The position numbers and the translations under genes are program-made. Below the pieces are notes generated by a model that did not search any database, was not told the DNA's origin, and worked only from the letters and a program-made list of their open reading frames with translations. Below, one piece after another: positions 17,198-25,886 of a stretch of 64,000 nt of DNA. How positions within the stretch are numbered: the first letter of the stretch is position 1; each line of letters opens with the position of its first letter. This stretch comes from CBDCDJ01 sp965215355 (GTDB taxonomy: Bacteria > Deinococcota > Deinococci > Deinococcales > Trueperaceae). The stretch covers positions 2,108,001 to 2,172,000 of the forward strand of contig CBDCDJ010000007.1 in assembly GCA_965215355.1 (NCBI GenBank), in the 5' to 3' direction.

Positions 17198-17991
17198 CGC
17201 GTTTTACCGGCGCGCTGGAAAACCGCCACCGTGAGGCGCTGATGCCGGCCACCGGCCCGGTCGGGGACAGCGTGTTCCGGGCACCGCTTCCGCCACTCGT
17301 GGGGGGAATTTACCGCGCCCTGGACAAGCGGCAGAACGTTCCCCTGGCACAAAGCAGCAACTTTCTCCCGCTCGCCGCCGCGCTTTACGAACCGCTGTGG
17401 CGCAAACGTTCCATTTCGCTGTTGACGGCGGGGGCCTTCAGCACCGAGCGGGAGTTGGCGGTCATGATAGAGCTTCTCCGCCCACGACCCGGCCAGAAAG
17501 TGCTGGACGCCGCCTGCTCCGCCGGGCTGTACGCGCGGACGCTGCTGCAGCGCGAGCCTTTTTTGGAAGTTCACGCCCTGGACTTCAGCTTGCCCTTTCT
17601 CAAAAAAGCCCGCCGCTACGCCGAGCGCGACGGGGTGAATCCCGTCCTCGTCCACGCCGACGTGCGAGCCCTCCCTTACCGCAACGCCGTTTTCGACGCG
17701 CTGGTCTGCGGCGGTTCGCTGAACGAGTTTACCGACCTGCCGCGGACCCTGAAAGAGTTCGCCCGCGTCCTCAAGCCCGGCGGCAAGATGTGGCAGATGT
17801 ACCTCACCGAGGCCGACACCGTGCTCGGCAAAGGCGGCCAGGGGTTGATAAGGGTGTCGGGCATTCGCTTTGTCGACCCGCAGAGGCTCGAGCAACAAGC
17901 CGCAAAAGCGGGTTTTCGACTGCTGCGGGCGCAGTACCGGGGGCGGGTGGCGCTGGCTCTGCTCGAGCGCAGAAATAAAAAGCTGCTTTGA
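17194..17991 (+). CDS. SAM-dependent class I methyltransferase
   Basis: A 265-residue methyltransferase. The SAM-binding motif I is GQKVLDAACSAGLYARTL, followed by VHALDFSLPFLKKARRYA, the acidic loop VHADVRALPY and motif IV DALVCGGSLNEFTD, then RVLKPGGKMWQMYL. The N-terminal 90 residues (SSNFLPLAAALYEPLWRKRS) are typical of the UbiE/COQ5-like group; the substrate is not evident. GTG 17194 overlaps a possible upstream frame, but ATG 17242 has the better ribosome site (GAGG at 17232) and may be the real start. Confidence 0.85.
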   Translation: MTRFTGALENRHREALMPATGPVGDSVFRAPLPPLVGGIYRALDKRQNVPLAQSSNFLPLAAALYEPLWRKRSISLLTAGAFSTERELAVMIELLRPRPGQKVLDAACSAGLYARTLLQREPFLEVHALDFSLPFLKKARRYAERDGVNPVLVHADVRALPYRNAVFDALVCGGSLNEFTDLPRTLKEFARVLKPGGKMWQMYLTEADTVLGKGGQGLIRVSGIRFVDPQRLEQQAAKAGFRLLRAQYRGRVALALLERRNKKLL

Positions 17992-18539
17992 AAAGTCGAT
18001 GACTTAGTGCCTTTCGTCTTTTCAGCGTTTCCACCTCGTTTGTTTTTTGTCTCTTCGGCACTTTCGTCATTCAGCGTCGCCTTCAAACCGTCGTAGAGAG
18101 AAATCTGTTCACAAAATTTTATAAAAAGTAGCTGATAATGGTTGCCAGCAGACCTGTTAAACCGGCAGTAGCACTCGTAATGAGAGCGGTATACTAGCGC
18201 GCCTTTTCTGCGCCAATGCTTATACGTGATTACGGCCCGTTCGCTGCTTAAAGGCAGTGCAACTAACACGCTCCAGCCCACCCTTCACCAGTCTGTACCG
18301 GGTCGCTCGGTGAGTACCGTCCCACCACGCCGCCGGCTTCGCGAAAGCGCCTGACCCGCTCGCGGTCGAGGTCGTGTACAGGGTCGCCCGGCCTGTCGCA
18401 GTCAGCGGGATGATTTCCAGCTTGTCCTTCGACCAGTCAAAGTGTTCTTGCCGAGCCTGATTTTCGGATTGAAGGGCTGTTCCCACTCTGCAAAAAAGTT
18501 CTATACTGGTTTTGTCAAACGATGCGAAAGGAGTGAGTC
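17992..18539. other. Gene-poor stretch with decayed coding traces
   Basis: About 550 bases with lower GC at 18000-18200 and no intact gene. On the minus strand 18262-18480 two overlapping frames each look protein-like in part: KDKLEIIPLTATGRATLY and, one frame over, DRERVRRFREAGGVVGRYSP to a stop near 18263. Together they suggest one frameshifted gene, which I cannot identify. TATACT boxes occur at about 18190 and 18502; the latter, with TTCCCA 16 bases upstream, likely drives the next reading frame. Confidence 0.35.
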
Positions 18540-18707
18540 GTGGCTGAACTGGTCAGGCTTTCAAGCGGAGGTGTTTCCGTCGCCCGCCCCGACGAGGACA
18601 TACGCGGTTGGCGCGTGGTCGACATGCGACTTCTACGGCGTTTCACCCGACTACGCGCCGGGTTGCGGGGCGGGCTAGACAGTCGGCGTCCTTTTACAGA
18701 ATCTTAG
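18540..18707 (+). pseudogene. PRC-barrel protein remnant (N-terminus only)
   Basis: GTG 18540 has a strong ribosome site (AAAGGAG) and a TATACT box at 18502-18507. The first 28 residues, MAELVRLSSGG then VSVARPDEDIRGWRVVD, match the start of PRC-barrel domain proteins. In the family this continues with a GEKIGEV-like strand, but here the frame turns into an arginine-rich, non-homologous run and stops at 18705-18707 after 55 codons. An internal deletion or frameshift is the simplest reading, with a still-functional promoter. Confidence 0.5.
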
Positions 18708-18728
18708 CAGTATGAAGGAGGAGTCATC

Positions 18729-21353
18729 ATGCAAACAGCCGCAATGCGTAACCTCATCACCCTGCTAGTCAGCTTACTCATCAGTCTGAGCTTCGCCCAA
18801 CAAGACAACCCCGACGCTACCCTGTTGCAGGGACTGGCCGGCAACGAAGACTTCTCGTCGCTCGTCAGACTGCTCGAGCAAGCCGGTCTGACCGGCGAGC
18901 TGGAAGGTGCCGGCCCCTTTACCCTCTTCGCGCCCTCCAACGCTGTGCTCGAAGAACTCAACCCGGACATCTTAGAGCAACTCAACGACGACCCCGAACT
19001 GCTCAAGTCCGTGTTGCAGTCTCACGTCGTCCAGGGCGCGTACGGCATCAAAGAGCTGCGCGACGCCGAAGCGGGCTCGGTCGTCACGCTGAACGGGGAG
19101 CCGCTAGAGATAGACCTGACCGCAGGCGGCCTGACCGTCGACGGGGCCGACCTCGTTTCCACCGATGTCGACAACACCTACTCGAACGGCGTTTTGAACG
19201 AAGTCGGCGACCTCGTGTTGTCGGCTTCCCTGCGCAGCCAGTTGGGCATCAGCGATACCGAAGAAGCCACCAGCGACGTCGCTACGGGCGGGCCCGCCAG
19301 TTTGACCTTCGCCGACCTCGACACCGATGCCGACGGCGTTCTCAGCCAAGACGAACTCGACGCGGGCCTCTATACCGGCTACGACGCCGACCGGGACGGC
19401 ATCATCGACCAGACCGAGTACGACGCCAACCCGGGACTGTTCGGCGGCGCGTTCGCCGACTTCGACGCCGACGCCAGCGGCGGCTTGAACGAGGAGGAGT
19501 ACCGCGGCGCGTTCGCCGACGGCAGCCTTTTCAACCAGCTCGACGCGGACGGCAGTGGTGACGTCAGCCAAACGGAGTTCGACGCCAACCGCGACCTGCT
19601 GGGTTTAGGCGCTGCAGTGACCGGTGCTACCGCTGAAACAGGTGGCGCAGAAACGGGCGGTGCAGAAACGGGTGGCGCTATAGAGGCAGAGGCAGAAACC
19701 GGCGGGGCAGAAACCGGCGGGGCTGTCGTGGGCACCGAGACAGGCGGTGCTGTGGGCACCGAAACGGGTGGCACCATGACGGGTGATGAAACTGGTGGCG
19801 CTGAGACCGGTGGTGCTGAGACCGGTGGTGCCCCTACGGATACGGAAGAAAATGCCGACGCGCTCTTCGACCAACTCGATACCGACGGCAGTGGCGACAT
19901 CAGCCGGGAAGAGTTCGACGCCAACCGTGACTTGTTAGGCTTGGGTGCCGTAGGCACTACGGGAGCAGCCGTGGTCGGCGCTGAAATCAGGGGTACCGGG
20001 AGCGGTGCTGAAACGGGTGGTGCTGAAACGGGTGGTGCTGAAACGGGTGGTACCGAGACCGGCGGTGCCGAGACGGGCGGTGCCGAGACGGGTGCTTTGA
20101 GCCCGGCGCAAACCGCCACGCCCACAGCCGCCCAGCAGGCCTTACCCGACACGGCGAACGTCCGGGTCACCCACCTCTCACCTAACGCCCCCGCCGTGGA
20201 CATCAGCTTGACCAGCACCTTAGAGGGCGGCGAAACACTCGCGCCGGAAGCGCTGACCGGGCTGAACTACGAAGCCAGCACCGACTACCTCGAGGTGCCC
20301 GTCGGCGACTACACGGTGAGCGTCACGAGCGAGGGCAATCCCGTGCTCGAGGAAGAAGTGAACTTCGCTCCGGGCGTCAGCTACACGGTGGCCGCCCTCG
20401 GCCTCGTTCTCCCCGGCGAGGACGCCGAGGCCGAGGAGGAGGGTGGCTTTGTCGGGTTTATCCAAAACCTCTTCAGCGGGGGCCGCGAACCCGACGCGCT
20501 GTCTTTGAGGCTGCTCGTCTTGGAAGACACGCTTGTTTCTCCGATGGTCGAGGGGGACACGTTGGTACGTTTGGTCCACGCCGCCCCCGGCACCGACGCC
20601 GTCGACCTGACCGTCACCAACCCTGAAGACGCGACGGCGCGGCAGAACGTGGTCGACAACGTGGCTTTCGGTGAGGCGAGCGGTTATACCTCTTTGGCCG
20701 AAGGCTTCAGCGAACCCGCCGTCACCATCGCCGGTTCGGAAGCGGTCGCGTTCGACCTAGCCGATACCGCGTTCGAACGCGGCACCGTCAACACGCTTTT
20801 CGTGACCGGCACGGCTTTGGAGCAAGCGCCGCTCAAGGTCATCGCTTTCAGCGACGCACCCCAATTCGACCCCGCCGCGGCCCTGGTCGCGCCCGCGACC
20901 GGCCTCATGGGCGCGACCGACCCCTTACAGCAGACGGTCGGCGACTTGGTGCTTACCGACCCGAACTTAGCCACGCTCGCCCTGGCTCTGGACCAGGCGG
21001 GGATGCTCGAGGCGCTGCGCGGACCCGGACCTTTTACCTTGTTCGCACCCAGCGACGAGGCCTTCGCCGCGCTGCCGCAAGAGCAACTGGACGCGCTGTT
21101 AGCCAACCCGGAAGCGCTCACACAGGTGCTCAACAACCACGTCGTGCAGAACAACGCTTTGTCCGCAGACCTCGTCGGCGCGGGTGTGATTACGACCCTG
21201 GACGGCACCGACTTAGCCGTTACAGCCGCGGAGGACGGCGGCGTCTCGGTCGGGGACGCAGCCGTGGTCGTGTCGGACGTGCAGGCGAACAACGGGGTTA
21301 TTCATGTGATTGACACGGTTCTTCTACCCGAGGGGCTCGAGCTGACCCCATAA
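18729..21353 (+). CDS. Secreted mosaic protein: FAS1 - EF-hands - ETGGA repeats - DUF4397 - FAS1
   Basis: The 874-residue protein has a signal peptide (LITLLVSLLISLSFAQ), a fasciclin domain (about 25-170: GPFTLFAPSNAVLEEL; SHVVQG), five calcium-binding EF-hand loops (DTDADGVLSQDE, DADRDGIIDQTE, DADASGGLNEEE, DADGSGDVSQTE, DTDGSGDISREE), two low-complexity arrays with fifteen ETGG(A/T) units (about 301-377 and 424-457), a DUF4397 pair (VRVTHLSPNAPAVDI; VRLVHAAPGTDAVDL) and a second fasciclin domain (about 731-870). EF-hand, DANRDLLGLGA and repeat array occur twice, showing internal duplication. It is likely a cell-surface adhesion or matrix protein with calcium-dependent folding. ATG 18729 follows GAAGGAGGAG. 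Confidence 0.9.
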   Translation: MQTAAMRNLITLLVSLLISLSFAQQDNPDATLLQGLAGNEDFSSLVRLLEQAGLTGELEGAGPFTLFAPSNAVLEELNPDILEQLNDDPELLKSVLQSHVVQGAYGIKELRDAEAGSVVTLNGEPLEIDLTAGGLTVDGADLVSTDVDNTYSNGVLNEVGDLVLSASLRSQLGISDTEEATSDVATGGPASLTFADLDTDADGVLSQDELDAGLYTGYDADRDGIIDQTEYDANPGLFGGAFADFDADASGGLNEEEYRGAFADGSLFNQLDADGSGDVSQTEFDANRDLLGLGAAVTGATAETGGAETGGAETGGAIEAEAETGGAETGGAVVGTETGGAVGTETGGTMTGDETGGAETGGAETGGAPTDTEENADALFDQLDTDGSGDISREEFDANRDLLGLGAVGTTGAAVVGAEIRGTGSGAETGGAETGGAETGGTETGGAETGGAETGALSPAQTATPTAAQQALPDTANVRVTHLSPNAPAVDISLTSTLEGGETLAPEALTGLNYEASTDYLEVPVGDYTVSVTSEGNPVLEEEVNFAPGVSYTVAALGLVLPGEDAEAEEEGGFVGFIQNLFSGGREPDALSLRLLVLEDTLVSPMVEGDTLVRLVHAAPGTDAVDLTVTNPEDATARQNVVDNVAFGEASGYTSLAEGFSEPAVTIAGSEAVAFDLADTAFERGTVNTLFVTGTALEQAPLKVIAFSDAPQFDPAAALVAPATGLMGATDPLQQTVGDLVLTDPNLATLALALDQAGMLEALRGPGPFTLFAPSDEAFAALPQEQLDALLANPEALTQVLNNHVVQNNALSADLVGAGVITTLDGTDLAVTAAEDGGVSVGDAAVVVSDVQANNGVIHVIDTVLLPEGLELTP

Positions 21354-21374
21354 GCGAAGGCACGAGGAGACGAA

Positions 21375-21632
21375 ATGACGAACGAGCATTACCTTACTGG
21401 CCAGTCCGACCCGCCTCCGAATCACGAACCCATACCGGTCCCCGGCGAAGATGTTCCCAACCCGGATTTGCCCGACCCGCGTCCGCCCGGGGTCGAGGAG
21501 CCGGGTGAAGACCTGCCCGGCATTGACGAGCCGCCCGGAGACTTGCCCGACCAGGAACCACCGGATGTCGACTTACCTGGTGAGGGTGGGGATGACATAG
21601 AGTTGCCTCCGCCCGAGCCTGAGCCAGGATAG
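21375..21632 (+). CDS. Small proline- and acid-rich low-complexity protein
   Basis: The 85-residue product is made of P, D, E, G and L in short repeats (DLPGIDEPPGDLPDQEPP; ELPPPEPEPG), without signal peptide or hydrophobic segment. The ATG at 21375 has a GAGGAGACG ribosome site and lies 21 bases after the fasciclin gene, so it is probably in the same transcript. It is likely disordered and very acidic. It resembles PxDxP-rich wall-associated linkers, but I know no family for it. Confidence 0.6.
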   Translation: MTNEHYLTGQSDPPPNHEPIPVPGEDVPNPDLPDPRPPGVEEPGEDLPGIDEPPGDLPDQEPPDVDLPGEGGDDIELPPPEPEPG

Positions 21633-21744
21633 CGAGTCGCCTAGGCACTCTCGCTGCTTGAGAAGGAGGGAGAGGGCGAACACCCAACTCTGCTGAAGAT
21701 GGTCGACGACCTCGTTCGGGCGCGGTCACAAGCCGAGGGTCGAC

Positions 21745-22638
21745 CTACTTCAGCACCTCTGGAAGCAGGTCCAGGGAAAAGTTACGCCTGAACATACCCG
21801 GCAGCTCGAGCGCAACGTCGCCGGAAAGCTCCAGCTCGAGACCGCCGCTGTTTGAGAGGCCCGCCAGTTTCTCGAAAAGCGTCACGCCCAGGGTGGTAGG
21901 ACGAAGTTCAAACGTCAGGTTGAGGGTGGTGCTCGAAAAGGCGGGAACGGGTTGGGCCGTGACACTCGCCGTAGCGACGTTTCGACCGTCCAGGTTCAGC
22001 GTGACGGCCGGGGCGCTCAACACGTAGCCGAACGGCGTGGGGTTGTCCAGCTCGAGCCCGACCGCCACGACGGCTCGGCTTAAGTTCAGCTCACGCAGCC
22101 CGGAGGGCAGGAGACGAAAACCCGGTGCCGTCAGGGCGGCGGGCGGCTCGACCAGACCCTCGGCCAGCGTGACGCCGGCGTAACGTCGGCTCAGGCCGAA
22201 GGCGGAGGCCGTCGCCGCTCCCTCCAAACGGTAAGGCGTCGGCTCACCGGCGACAAGTCGAGCCATGTCGCCCAGCACCTCCGGCACTTCGCCCAGGGCG
22301 ACGGTGATGTTCAAGGTCAAACGCTCCGAGCCGTTGGGCGGCAGGTTGACCGCCTCGTTTGAACTTCCTTGCGCCGCGCGCCTACCGTTGATGAAAAGCG
22401 TAAAGTCGAGCCGGGACAGCGACAGGGCGAAGGTGTTGGGGTTGCCGACAGAGAGTTCGAGTCTGAACATGGCACGACCCGAGCCCACGCCCGGCGGCTC
22501 GAGCTGCACCAGGGTAAAACTCTCGGGTAGGGGTCGGAAGGTCGGCGGCTCGACCGAGCTGGCTCTAGGGATGCAGCCGGGTAAAAAGCTGAGCGCTAAG
22601 AGAGCTGTAAGCGTCCACAGGATGCCGGGTCGTCTCAT
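21745..22638 (-). CDS. LEA type 2 (WHy-domain) lipoprotein
   Basis: The 297-residue protein has a lipobox LSFLPGC near residue 22 and two LEA_2/WHy beta-sandwich domains: the first around RLELSVGNPNTFALSLSRLD and INGRRAAQGSS, the second around VVAVGLELDNPTPFGYVLSAP and LNLDGRNVATASV. The NPxxF/NPTPF pattern is diagnostic of the family. Such proteins are tied to desiccation and stress tolerance, which would fit this lineage. Convergent to the fasciclin gene and downstream of the SOD gene. Confidence 0.85.
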   Translation of the reverse strand: MRRPGILWTLTALLALSFLPGCIPRASSVEPPTFRPLPESFTLVQLEPPGVGSGRAMFRLELSVGNPNTFALSLSRLDFTLFINGRRAAQGSSNEAVNLPPNGSERLTLNITVALGEVPEVLGDMARLVAGEPTPYRLEGAATASAFGLSRRYAGVTLAEGLVEPPAALTAPGFRLLPSGLRELNLSRAVVAVGLELDNPTPFGYVLSAPAVTLNLDGRNVATASVTAQPVPAFSSTTLNLTFELRPTTLGVTLFEKLAGLSNSGGLELELSGDVALELPGMFRRNFSLDLLPEVLK

Positions 22639-22724
22639 GGCAACGGCTCCTCTGACAGCCGGGAGGTGTGGACGCCGACACGCCTACGCTGGTTTGTCCC
22701 CAGCATTTCAACACACTTCAGAAC

Positions 22725-24152
22725 TCACCTCAGGCTCTCCTCCGGGAGGCGAGCGATGTAAAAGGGCAGCACCGGGCTCACGGTTTGCTTGTCGAGTTGC
22801 GCGTTGACGACCAACAGCTCGTCGCCGTTCAGCACGCCGGTCGTCGGAAACTTGAAGTTGGGGTCTTGGAGGTTTGTCACAAGGGTGGCGCTCGAGAAGT
22901 CGTCGCTCAAGCTGAAAACGCTCACCGTTCGCGGCCTGTTCTGGACGACGTACAGCGTCTGGTCGTCCAGAACGAGGCCGTCTGCACCTGAAACGGGCGA
23001 CTCGAGCGGGATTTCCTGCACGTTTTTCGTGTTCGTGTCGACGCGCCACAACTGACCGGTGTTGCTTTGCGCGACGACGAGGTAAGCGCCGTCGGCGCTC
23101 GAGACGACGCCGTTTAAGTTGATGGCGTTGGGCTCGTAGCGTATGGGCGTGTCCTGAAGGTCGAGCCAGACGTCTAAGAGGTTACCGGGCTCATTTACGG
23201 ACACGCGGTAAAGCACCGGCCGGTAGGAGTCGGTGACGTAGACGTTGCCGTCGGCAGCGACGGTCAAGTCGTTGACGAACAGCGGCGCGGGCTCTAAGCT
23301 GTTCAGCACGTGCAGAATCGCGCCCGTGGCGGTGTCGAGGACGGCGACGCTGCCCGCGGAACCGCCGGCCACCCAAAGCCGGCCCTGCCCGTCAACCTTC
23401 ATGCCGAGTGCCGAAGTGCGCCCCGGCGAGCCGCCGAGCGAGAAGACTTCCGCCTCGCCCCCATCCAGGGGGACGCGGTAGAGGGTCCCGTTCGCGGCGC
23501 TGCCCGTGAACACCGCACTCCCGTCGGGCGCAACGGCGACGCCCTCGGGATAGGTCGCCGCGCCGGGTACGACGAGGCGTTCCGTCATAGCACTCGGCGT
23601 CGCCAGAATCACGCCGCAGACGATACGCTCGCCCGAGTTGCCCGCCGGGTCGGTTTGATAGTCGTCCAGCCCCGAATGGATAAGAATAGCGCGGCCGACG
23701 ACGGTGTCGGAACCGTCTCCCAAGCTCAGGTCGCTCGTAACGAAGTCGAGCGTGCCCGTGTCGCCGCTCACCTGCGTCATCGGCAGGTCGCCCGCGTGGC
23801 CCACGTCGGCCGGGGCTTCGGGATTGTCGTGGTTGCGCGTCACGTTCGGGTCGAGGTGGCCGCCGGTCGCGCCGAAGGGAATGATGTTGCCGTCCGGGTC
23901 GGGACCCTCCTTGCACTCACCGTTTTCGTGAACGTGGGTGCCGTAGCTGCCGGGCTCGAGGCCGGAGACCTCTATGTGAATGCTCAAGCCGTCGCCACTC
24001 TCTTCAAACGTCGCCGTGCCGACCGCCTCACCTTGTTGGTTGACGAGCGTGGCGCTGGCCGTAGTCGCTTGGGCGCTGTTCTGCGCCGCTGCCAAGGCGA
24101 CAAGACTGACACTCAAAGTTAGCGCGAGACGTTTCAACGCTGAACCCGTCAC
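22725..24152 (-). CDS. Cu/Zn superoxide dismutase fused to a beta-propeller (SMP-30-like)
   Basis: The 475-residue protein has a signal peptide (LTLSVSLVALAAAQ), a Cu/Zn-SOD domain (about 30-185) and an NHL/SMP-30-type propeller (about 190-470: YPEGVAVAPDGSAVFTG; LAVDG-type blades). The SOD metal ligands are present: H73 and H75 in GTHVHENGEC, bridging H99 in GGHLDP, H108, H119 and D122 in GHAGDLP, H159 in RAILIH; C80 and C179 can form the disulfide and R176 is kept. It is predicted to be active and extracytoplasmic. GTG 24152 follows the stop of the upstream sugar dehydrogenase by one base, so the two are co-translated. Confidence 0.9.
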   Translation of the reverse strand: MTGSALKRLALTLSVSLVALAAAQNSAQATTASATLVNQQGEAVGTATFEESGDGLSIHIEVSGLEPGSYGTHVHENGECKEGPDPDGNIIPFGATGGHLDPNVTRNHDNPEAPADVGHAGDLPMTQVSGDTGTLDFVTSDLSLGDGSDTVVGRAILIHSGLDDYQTDPAGNSGERIVCGVILATPSAMTERLVVPGAATYPEGVAVAPDGSAVFTGSAANGTLYRVPLDGGEAEVFSLGGSPGRTSALGMKVDGQGRLWVAGGSAGSVAVLDTATGAILHVLNSLEPAPLFVNDLTVAADGNVYVTDSYRPVLYRVSVNEPGNLLDVWLDLQDTPIRYEPNAINLNGVVSSADGAYLVVAQSNTGQLWRVDTNTKNVQEIPLESPVSGADGLVLDDQTLYVVQNRPRTVSVFSLSDDFSSATLVTNLQDPNFKFPTTGVLNGDELLVVNAQLDKQTVSPVLPFYIARLPEESLR

Positions 24153-24153
24153 C

Positions 24154-25374
24154 TCAGTCCCCCTCGTAGCTGACGCGGTAGATGACGCCGTTCTGGTCCT
24201 CGCTGACCAGAAGCGAGCCGTCGGTCCAAACCGCGACCCCGGCGATGCGGCCGAACTGCCCCGGCATGGTCTGGCCGGGGTTTTCGGGGTCCGGCACGTC
24301 TTCGATGAGCCAGCCGGTCATAAAGTCCTCGAGGCTTTGAGGCTGCCCCGCGTCGTCGAAGTCCACGCGCATCACCTTGTAGCCGCTCGGCTCGGAACGG
24401 TTCCAGGAGCCGCGCATGGCGACGAAGGCGTCGCCCGCGTACTCGGCGGGGAAGGTGTCGCCTGTGTAAAAGGCGGTCCCGATAGGCGCACTGTGGGCCG
24501 TGGCGGTGAGGGTGGGCGGGGTCGTGGTGGTGCAAAAGGCCGCCTTGCTCGTACCGGCGGGTTGGCCGGTGGCGAACACGTCGGGTTCGGCGTCGCCGAA
24601 GCACCAGGGCCAGCCGTAGTCGCCGCCCGCTTCGATGTGGTTGAACTCTTCCGGCGGTTGGTCGTCGCCGCGCCAGTCCGAGCCGTGGTCGAAGCCGTAA
24701 AGCTCGCCCGTGACTGGCTGCCAGCCGAAGCCGATGGTGTGGCGCAAGCCCTTGGCAAAGACGTTTCGCGCCGACCCGTCCGGCGTGGCGCGCAGCAGCG
24801 TGGCGTTCTCGGGGTTGGCTTCGTCGCAGTTGTTGCAGGTGCTGCCGACGCCTAAGTAGAGCATCCCGTCCGGCCCGAAGGCGAGCGTGCGCGCCGAGTG
24901 CTGGCCGGAGTCGGGCAGGTCGGTGATGATGGCGGTCAGGGCGGTCAGGGTGCCGTCGGGCTCAATCGCCGCGGTGTAGACGTTGCGGTTGGCGAACAGG
25001 TACAGGGTGTCGCCGCGCGCGGTGATGCCGTGGACGAGCGGGAGGTTCTGGGCCACCGTGGTTCGCTCGTCGGCCGCGTTGTCGCCGTTCGTGTCGCGCA
25101 GCAACAGCACGTCGCCCTGTTCGCGCCGGGTGAGGTACACGTCGCCGTTTTCCATCACCTGCATCATGCGGGCGTTGCCCAGGTCTTTGGCGAAAATGCC
25201 GACCTCGAAGCCTGCGGGCAGGGTCAGCCTCGAGAGCAGTTCAGGCGTGAACTTAACCGCGACGGGTTCTAAAATCGTGCCGTCGGGGCTGGCCGGGCCG
25301 TTGCCCGGCGGCAAGTCCTGGGCCAGGACCAGCCCCAAGAGCAGCGCCGTAAAGACAGTCCATAATTTCTGCAT
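24154..25374 (-). CDS. PQQ-dependent sugar (glucose/sorbosone) dehydrogenase-like protein
   Basis: A secreted six-bladed propeller enzyme of 406 residues, related to soluble quinoprotein sugar dehydrogenases. Signal peptide LWTVFTALLLGLVLAQ is followed by PAGFEVGIFAKDLGNARMM, GDVLLLRD, GITARGDTLYLF, HSARTLAFGPDGMLYLGVGS, GLRHTIGFGWQPVTGELYGFDHG and AFVAMRGSWNRSEPSGY, all family blocks. ATG 25374 with GGGGGA upstream is preferred to the earlier in-frame start at 25437, which would give a polar extension. It oxidises sugars extracellularly in the family; the substrate here is unknown. The paired SOD could remove superoxide formed by such oxidation. Confidence 0.85.
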   Translation of the reverse strand: MQKLWTVFTALLLGLVLAQDLPPGNGPASPDGTILEPVAVKFTPELLSRLTLPAGFEVGIFAKDLGNARMMQVMENGDVYLTRREQGDVLLLRDTNGDNAADERTTVAQNLPLVHGITARGDTLYLFANRNVYTAAIEPDGTLTALTAIITDLPDSGQHSARTLAFGPDGMLYLGVGSTCNNCDEANPENATLLRATPDGSARNVFAKGLRHTIGFGWQPVTGELYGFDHGSDWRGDDQPPEEFNHIEAGGDYGWPWCFGDAEPDVFATGQPAGTSKAAFCTTTTPPTLTATAHSAPIGTAFYTGDTFPAEYAGDAFVAMRGSWNRSEPSGYKVMRVDFDDAGQPQSLEDFMTGWLIEDVPDPENPGQTMPGQFGRIAGVAVWTDGSLLVSEDQNGVIYRVSYEGD

Positions 25375-25457
25375 ATTCCCCCTTGTTGCTCGAGAATGAA
25401 TACCTACTAAAAAAGTAACAACTGTCTGCACTTTCAAAATAAATGACGGTTACAGTT

Positions 25458-25471
25458 TTGTCGAGCGACAA
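25458..25471. promoter_or_regulatory. Palindrome TTGTCGAGCGACAA upstream of the dehydrogenase-SOD pair
   Basis: A perfect 6-2-6 inverted repeat (TTGTCG-AG-CGACAA) sits about 85 bases upstream of the dehydrogenase start, in an AT-rich region where the promoter should lie. Such symmetry suits a dimeric repressor. Binding factor unknown. Confidence 0.35.
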
Positions 25472-25537
25472 CGGTTGACCTGACCTCAAAATACCTGAGA
25501 AGAAAACAGTCCGCTCGGGTAAGAAAAGGCGCTGAGG

Positions 25538-25786
25538 TCACAAGATTTTCAAGCGTTGTGCCACCATCCGCAACTCGTCACCGGCGAACTGCAAGCCTGT
25601 AACGATTCGGCTCAGGTTTTCCTCGTCGCTGGAGGCGGAATCGTAAAGGTCCCTAACCTCACTGAGCATAAAAGCTGCCAAAGCCGCGCTTGGTTCAGAG
25701 GTGGCAATCTCGCCCTGTTCAACGCGGTGGACCAGGCTGTCTCGGTAAGCGGCGTTCACCGCGTCGGTAACCTCTTCTAAACTCAT
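25538..25786 (-). CDS. Hypothetical 82-residue helical protein
   Basis: A small acidic, helix-rich cytoplasmic protein (LEEVTDAVNAAYRDSLVHR; AALAAFMLSEVRDLYDSAS; LQFAGDELRMVAQRLKIL). ATG 25786 is preceded by GGGGTGG; a GTG two codons earlier (25792) is an alternative. No family recognised. It lies alone between the dehydrogenase and the GGDEF gene, all on the minus strand. Confidence 0.6.
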   Translation of the reverse strand: MSLEEVTDAVNAAYRDSLVHRVEQGEIATSEPSAALAAFMLSEVRDLYDSASSDEENLSRIVTGLQFAGDELRMVAQRLKIL

Positions 25787-25886
25787 GACCACCCCGGCCG
25801 CCTTTCTTTACGCTGTTCTTTAAGAGTTTTCTACACACCAAAAGTCTATCCCACCCAACGTCAACAACATAGACGGCATCCATCCG

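Noticed and set aside
16801..17898. 365-codon minus-strand open frame opposite the Rieske and methyltransferase genes
   Set aside because: It overlaps two well-supported genes and its composition follows their GC-rich third positions.
19628..20098. 15-base tandem repeats resembling an array
   Set aside because: The repeats are contiguous codons for ETGGA without spacers, so they are not a CRISPR array.
19379..20218. Long minus-strand open frame of S-A-P-P-V repeats
   Set aside because: It is the mirror of the ETGGA repeat and EF-hand codons of the fasciclin gene; no start signal and the repeat origin explains it.
23310..24122. 270-codon plus-strand frame opposite the SOD-propeller gene
   Set aside because: No ribosome site or recognisable domain; antisense shadow of a strongly supported gene.
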